Below are positions 62,663 through 64,000 of a stretch of 64,000 nucleotides of DNA, piece after piece. Within the stretch, counting starts at the first letter, position 1. Each line of letters starts with the position of its first letter. The stretch is from Mycobacterium terramassiliense. Lineage in GTDB: Bacteria; Actinomycetota; Actinomycetes; Mycobacteriales; Mycobacteriaceae. Below the pieces are notes generated by a model that saw only the letters and a list, made by a program, of their open reading frames with translations, did not search any database and had not been told where the DNA came from. The stretch lies in NCBI RefSeq assembly GCF_900157385.1, contig NZ_LT717701.1, forward strand, positions 841,772 to 905,771. The letters are read 5' to 3'. Position numbers and translations under genes: made by a program.

Positions 62663-63370
62663 TCACGGTTCGCGTATTGCGGGTAACTGCGCGACGAGCC
62701 AGTCGGCCATCGCGTCGATGACGGCGACCCCGGCGTCGAACGCCCCGGCTTGCGCCGCCAGCGCCACACCCAGATGTCCCGATTCCGTTGGGACGATGCC
62801 GAACTGCCGGACCAGGTAGTCGTCGGCGGATCCGGGTCCCCAACCGGCTTTTGCCGCAATGCCTTTGGCGGCCAGGCCCCAGCGCTGGTCGGTGGTCAGT
62901 TGGCGCATCAGGTCGACGACGATCGCGGCGTCACCGAGCGCGGGCAGTCCCGCGGCGAATCGTGCCTGACTATCCAGGGACCATTGCGTTTGGCCAAACG
63001 CGGTGAAGGGCGGACGAATTCGTTGCGATTCGACCGCGGTGTCGGCGTCGCCGCATTCGGCGACGACGGCTTGTACCTGGAGGGCGGCCCGGGCGGGATC
63101 GCCCAACTGGGACCACAACCGCTCGGACGCCTCGTTGTCGGACTCGGTGATGGCCTTGACGACCAACTCTTGGGCACGCGCGGGATCGCGACGCAGGGCC
63201 GCGATTGCCAGCGGTACTTTGATCGTCGACCACGCGACACCGGATGACCATCGGCCCAAGGAAAGCACGTCGGCAACGTCGGAACGGGCGACCGCGACGC
63301 CGATCGTCGCCGGGACGGCGGCGGCAAGCTCTCGAAAGCTCGCCTCCAGTCGGGGCGGTGCGGGGGTCAT
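62663..63370 (-). CDS. Serine beta-lactamase-like hydrolase
   Basis: 235 aa with class A/D-type motifs: WSTIKVPLAIAAL (SxxK), TESDNEASERLWSQLG (SDN) and AAKAGWGPGSADDYL (KAG in place of KTG). No signal peptide is visible, so it may act in the cytoplasm or be exported by another route. Penicillin-binding-like hydrolase rather than a true beta-lactamase is likely. Twelve bases from the fadD17 stop, so probably one operon. Confidence 0.8.
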   Translation of the reverse strand: MTPAPPRLEASFRELAAAVPATIGVAVARSDVADVLSLGRWSSGVAWSTIKVPLAIAALRRDPARAQELVVKAITESDNEASERLWSQLGDPARAALQVQAVVAECGDADTAVESQRIRPPFTAFGQTQWSLDSQARFAAGLPALGDAAIVVDLMRQLTTDQRWGLAAKGIAAKAGWGPGSADDYLVRQFGIVPTESGHLGVALAAQAGAFDAGVAVIDAMADWLVAQLPAIREP

Positions 63371-63382
63371 GTCGGCTCGGCG

Positions 63383-64000
63383 CTACCGGCGAATCGGCCA
63401 CATCGGATCGCCGCAGTCGACGCCCTGCGCCGACAACTGCCGCTTGAGTACCTTGAAGGTCACCGTGCGCGGCAGCTCCGGACTGACGCGGACGTACGAC
63501 GGCCATTGCTTGGGTCCCAGGTCGGGCTGCTCGGCCAGAAAGGCCCGGAACTTTTCGGGATCGAACTCCACGCCGGCCGCCATGACCAGCGCGGCCATCA
63601 CCTGGTCGCCGACGACCGGGTCTGGCACCGCGTACACCGCGACCTCGGTGGCGTCCGGGTAGCGCGACAGCACGCGCTCGATCGGGGCGGCGCCCAGGTT
63701 TTCGCCGTCGACCCGCATCCAATCGCCGAGCCGCCCGGCGAAATACGCGTAGCCGTCCTCATCGCGATAGGCGAGGTCGCCACTGTGGTACATGCCGCCG
63801 GCCATCCGCGCGGCCTCGGCGGCCTCGTCGTTGTAGTAGCCCTCGAAGCGGCCGGGCCCCGCGGTGTTGACGATCTCGCCGACCACCCCGACCGGGCACG
63901 GCTCGCCGGTGTCGGGGTCGACGATCGCTATCCCGTCGGGCAGCGGCCCCAGCGCGCCCGGCGGGGTGTCCGGGGTCCGAGCGATGGCCACCCCGCCCTC
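63383..64000 (-). CDS. fadD17: Acyl-CoA synthetase FadD17, C-terminal part only
   Basis: 206 codons of the C-terminus. ANL motifs: MYHSGDLAYRDEDGYAYFAG, GRLGDWMRVDGENLGAAPIE and the C-terminal TFKVLKRQLSAQGVDCGDPM with catalytic Lys. The C-terminus PMWPIRR resembles M. tuberculosis FadD17 (Rv3506, about 502 aa). FadD17 is associated with the acid side chains in sterol degradation. The N-terminus lies beyond base 64000. Confidence 0.88.
   Translation of the reverse strand, partial: EGGVAIARTPDTPPGALGPLPDGIAIVDPDTGEPCPVGVVGEIVNTAGPGRFEGYYNDEAAEAARMAGGMYHSGDLAYRDEDGYAYFAGRLGDWMRVDGENLGAAPIERVLSRYPDATEVAVYAVPDPVVGDQVMAALVMAAGVEFDPEKFRAFLAEQPDLGPKQWPSYVRVSPELPRTVTFKVLKRQLSAQGVDCGDPMWPIRR

Noticed and set aside
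62663..63370. Calling the serine hydrolase a secreted beta-lactamase
   Set aside because: No signal peptide is visible and the KTG box is KAG.

Overview
The window is chromosomal DNA of a slow-growing Mycobacterium. It has high GC, GTG starts and ATGA/GTGA gene overlaps. Gene order and protein sequence closely follow the M. tuberculosis Rv3506-Rv3565 cholesterol region, in inverted orientation. PPE-MPTR proteins and a PE_PGRS gene point to the branch of slow growers that carries these families, not to the M. avium complex. Ortholog names rest on recalled family sequences, lengths and synteny; no search was run.

Layout. 1-7611: ring C/D genes. aspB, fadE33, fadE32, fadE31 and fadD3 run leftward and diverge from fadE30-ipdF. 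7612-13232: three tandem PPE-MPTR genes and a decayed PPE tail. 13233-15382: kstR2-fadA6. 15406-17341: a non-steroid insertion (membrane protein, SatD, nitroreductase) at a point where M. tuberculosis has fdxB. 17371-22586: ipdC-ipdB-ipdA-echA20 diverging from two SDR genes. 22666-30849: ddn, a small unknown and fadA5 diverge from the igr operon cyp125-fadE28-fadE29-chsH2-chsH1-ltp2. 30867-34455: a DUF559/AbiEi-type gene broken by a frameshift and an IS21-family element, between two near-identical hairpins. 34470-39886: chsH3-kstD diverging from hsaE-hsaG-hsaF. 40026-41627: a PPE gene and a small haemophore-like protein. 41725-47377: Rv3531c-Rv3529c operon, a TetR/partner pair, and kshA with its neighbour. 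47487-49028: gamma-carbonic-anhydrase-like gene and a frameshifted PE_PGRS. 49140-55885: ltp4-ltp3-KSI operon with a DUF35 gene, an LLM flavoprotein, an acetoacetate-decarboxylase-like gene and cyp142. 55899-56881: an intact DUF559 paralog, again between hairpins. 56903-64000: echA19 diverging from fadD19, then a fructosamine-kinase-like gene, an amidohydrolase, ilvX, a serine hydrolase and the end of fadD17.

How it works together. CYP125 and CYP142 oxidise the sterol tail. FadD19, FadA5, EchA19, FadE28/29, ChsH1/H2/H3 and the Ltp enzymes shorten the side chain. KstD and KshA open ring B. HsaE/F/G finish the ring A fragment. FadD3, FadE30-33, IpdA/B/C/F, EchA20 and FadA6 degrade the C/D rings. 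I find seven KstR boxes (TnnAACnnGTTnnA) at the side-chain and A/B-ring genes. Three KstR2 boxes (AnCAAGnnCTTGnT) sit at the HIP genes. The two regulons are therefore both visible and spatially ordered.

The most unusual structure is a family of long intergenic hairpins. Two similar ones flank each of the two DUF559 genes, and the stop codon of each gene lies inside a hairpin arm.
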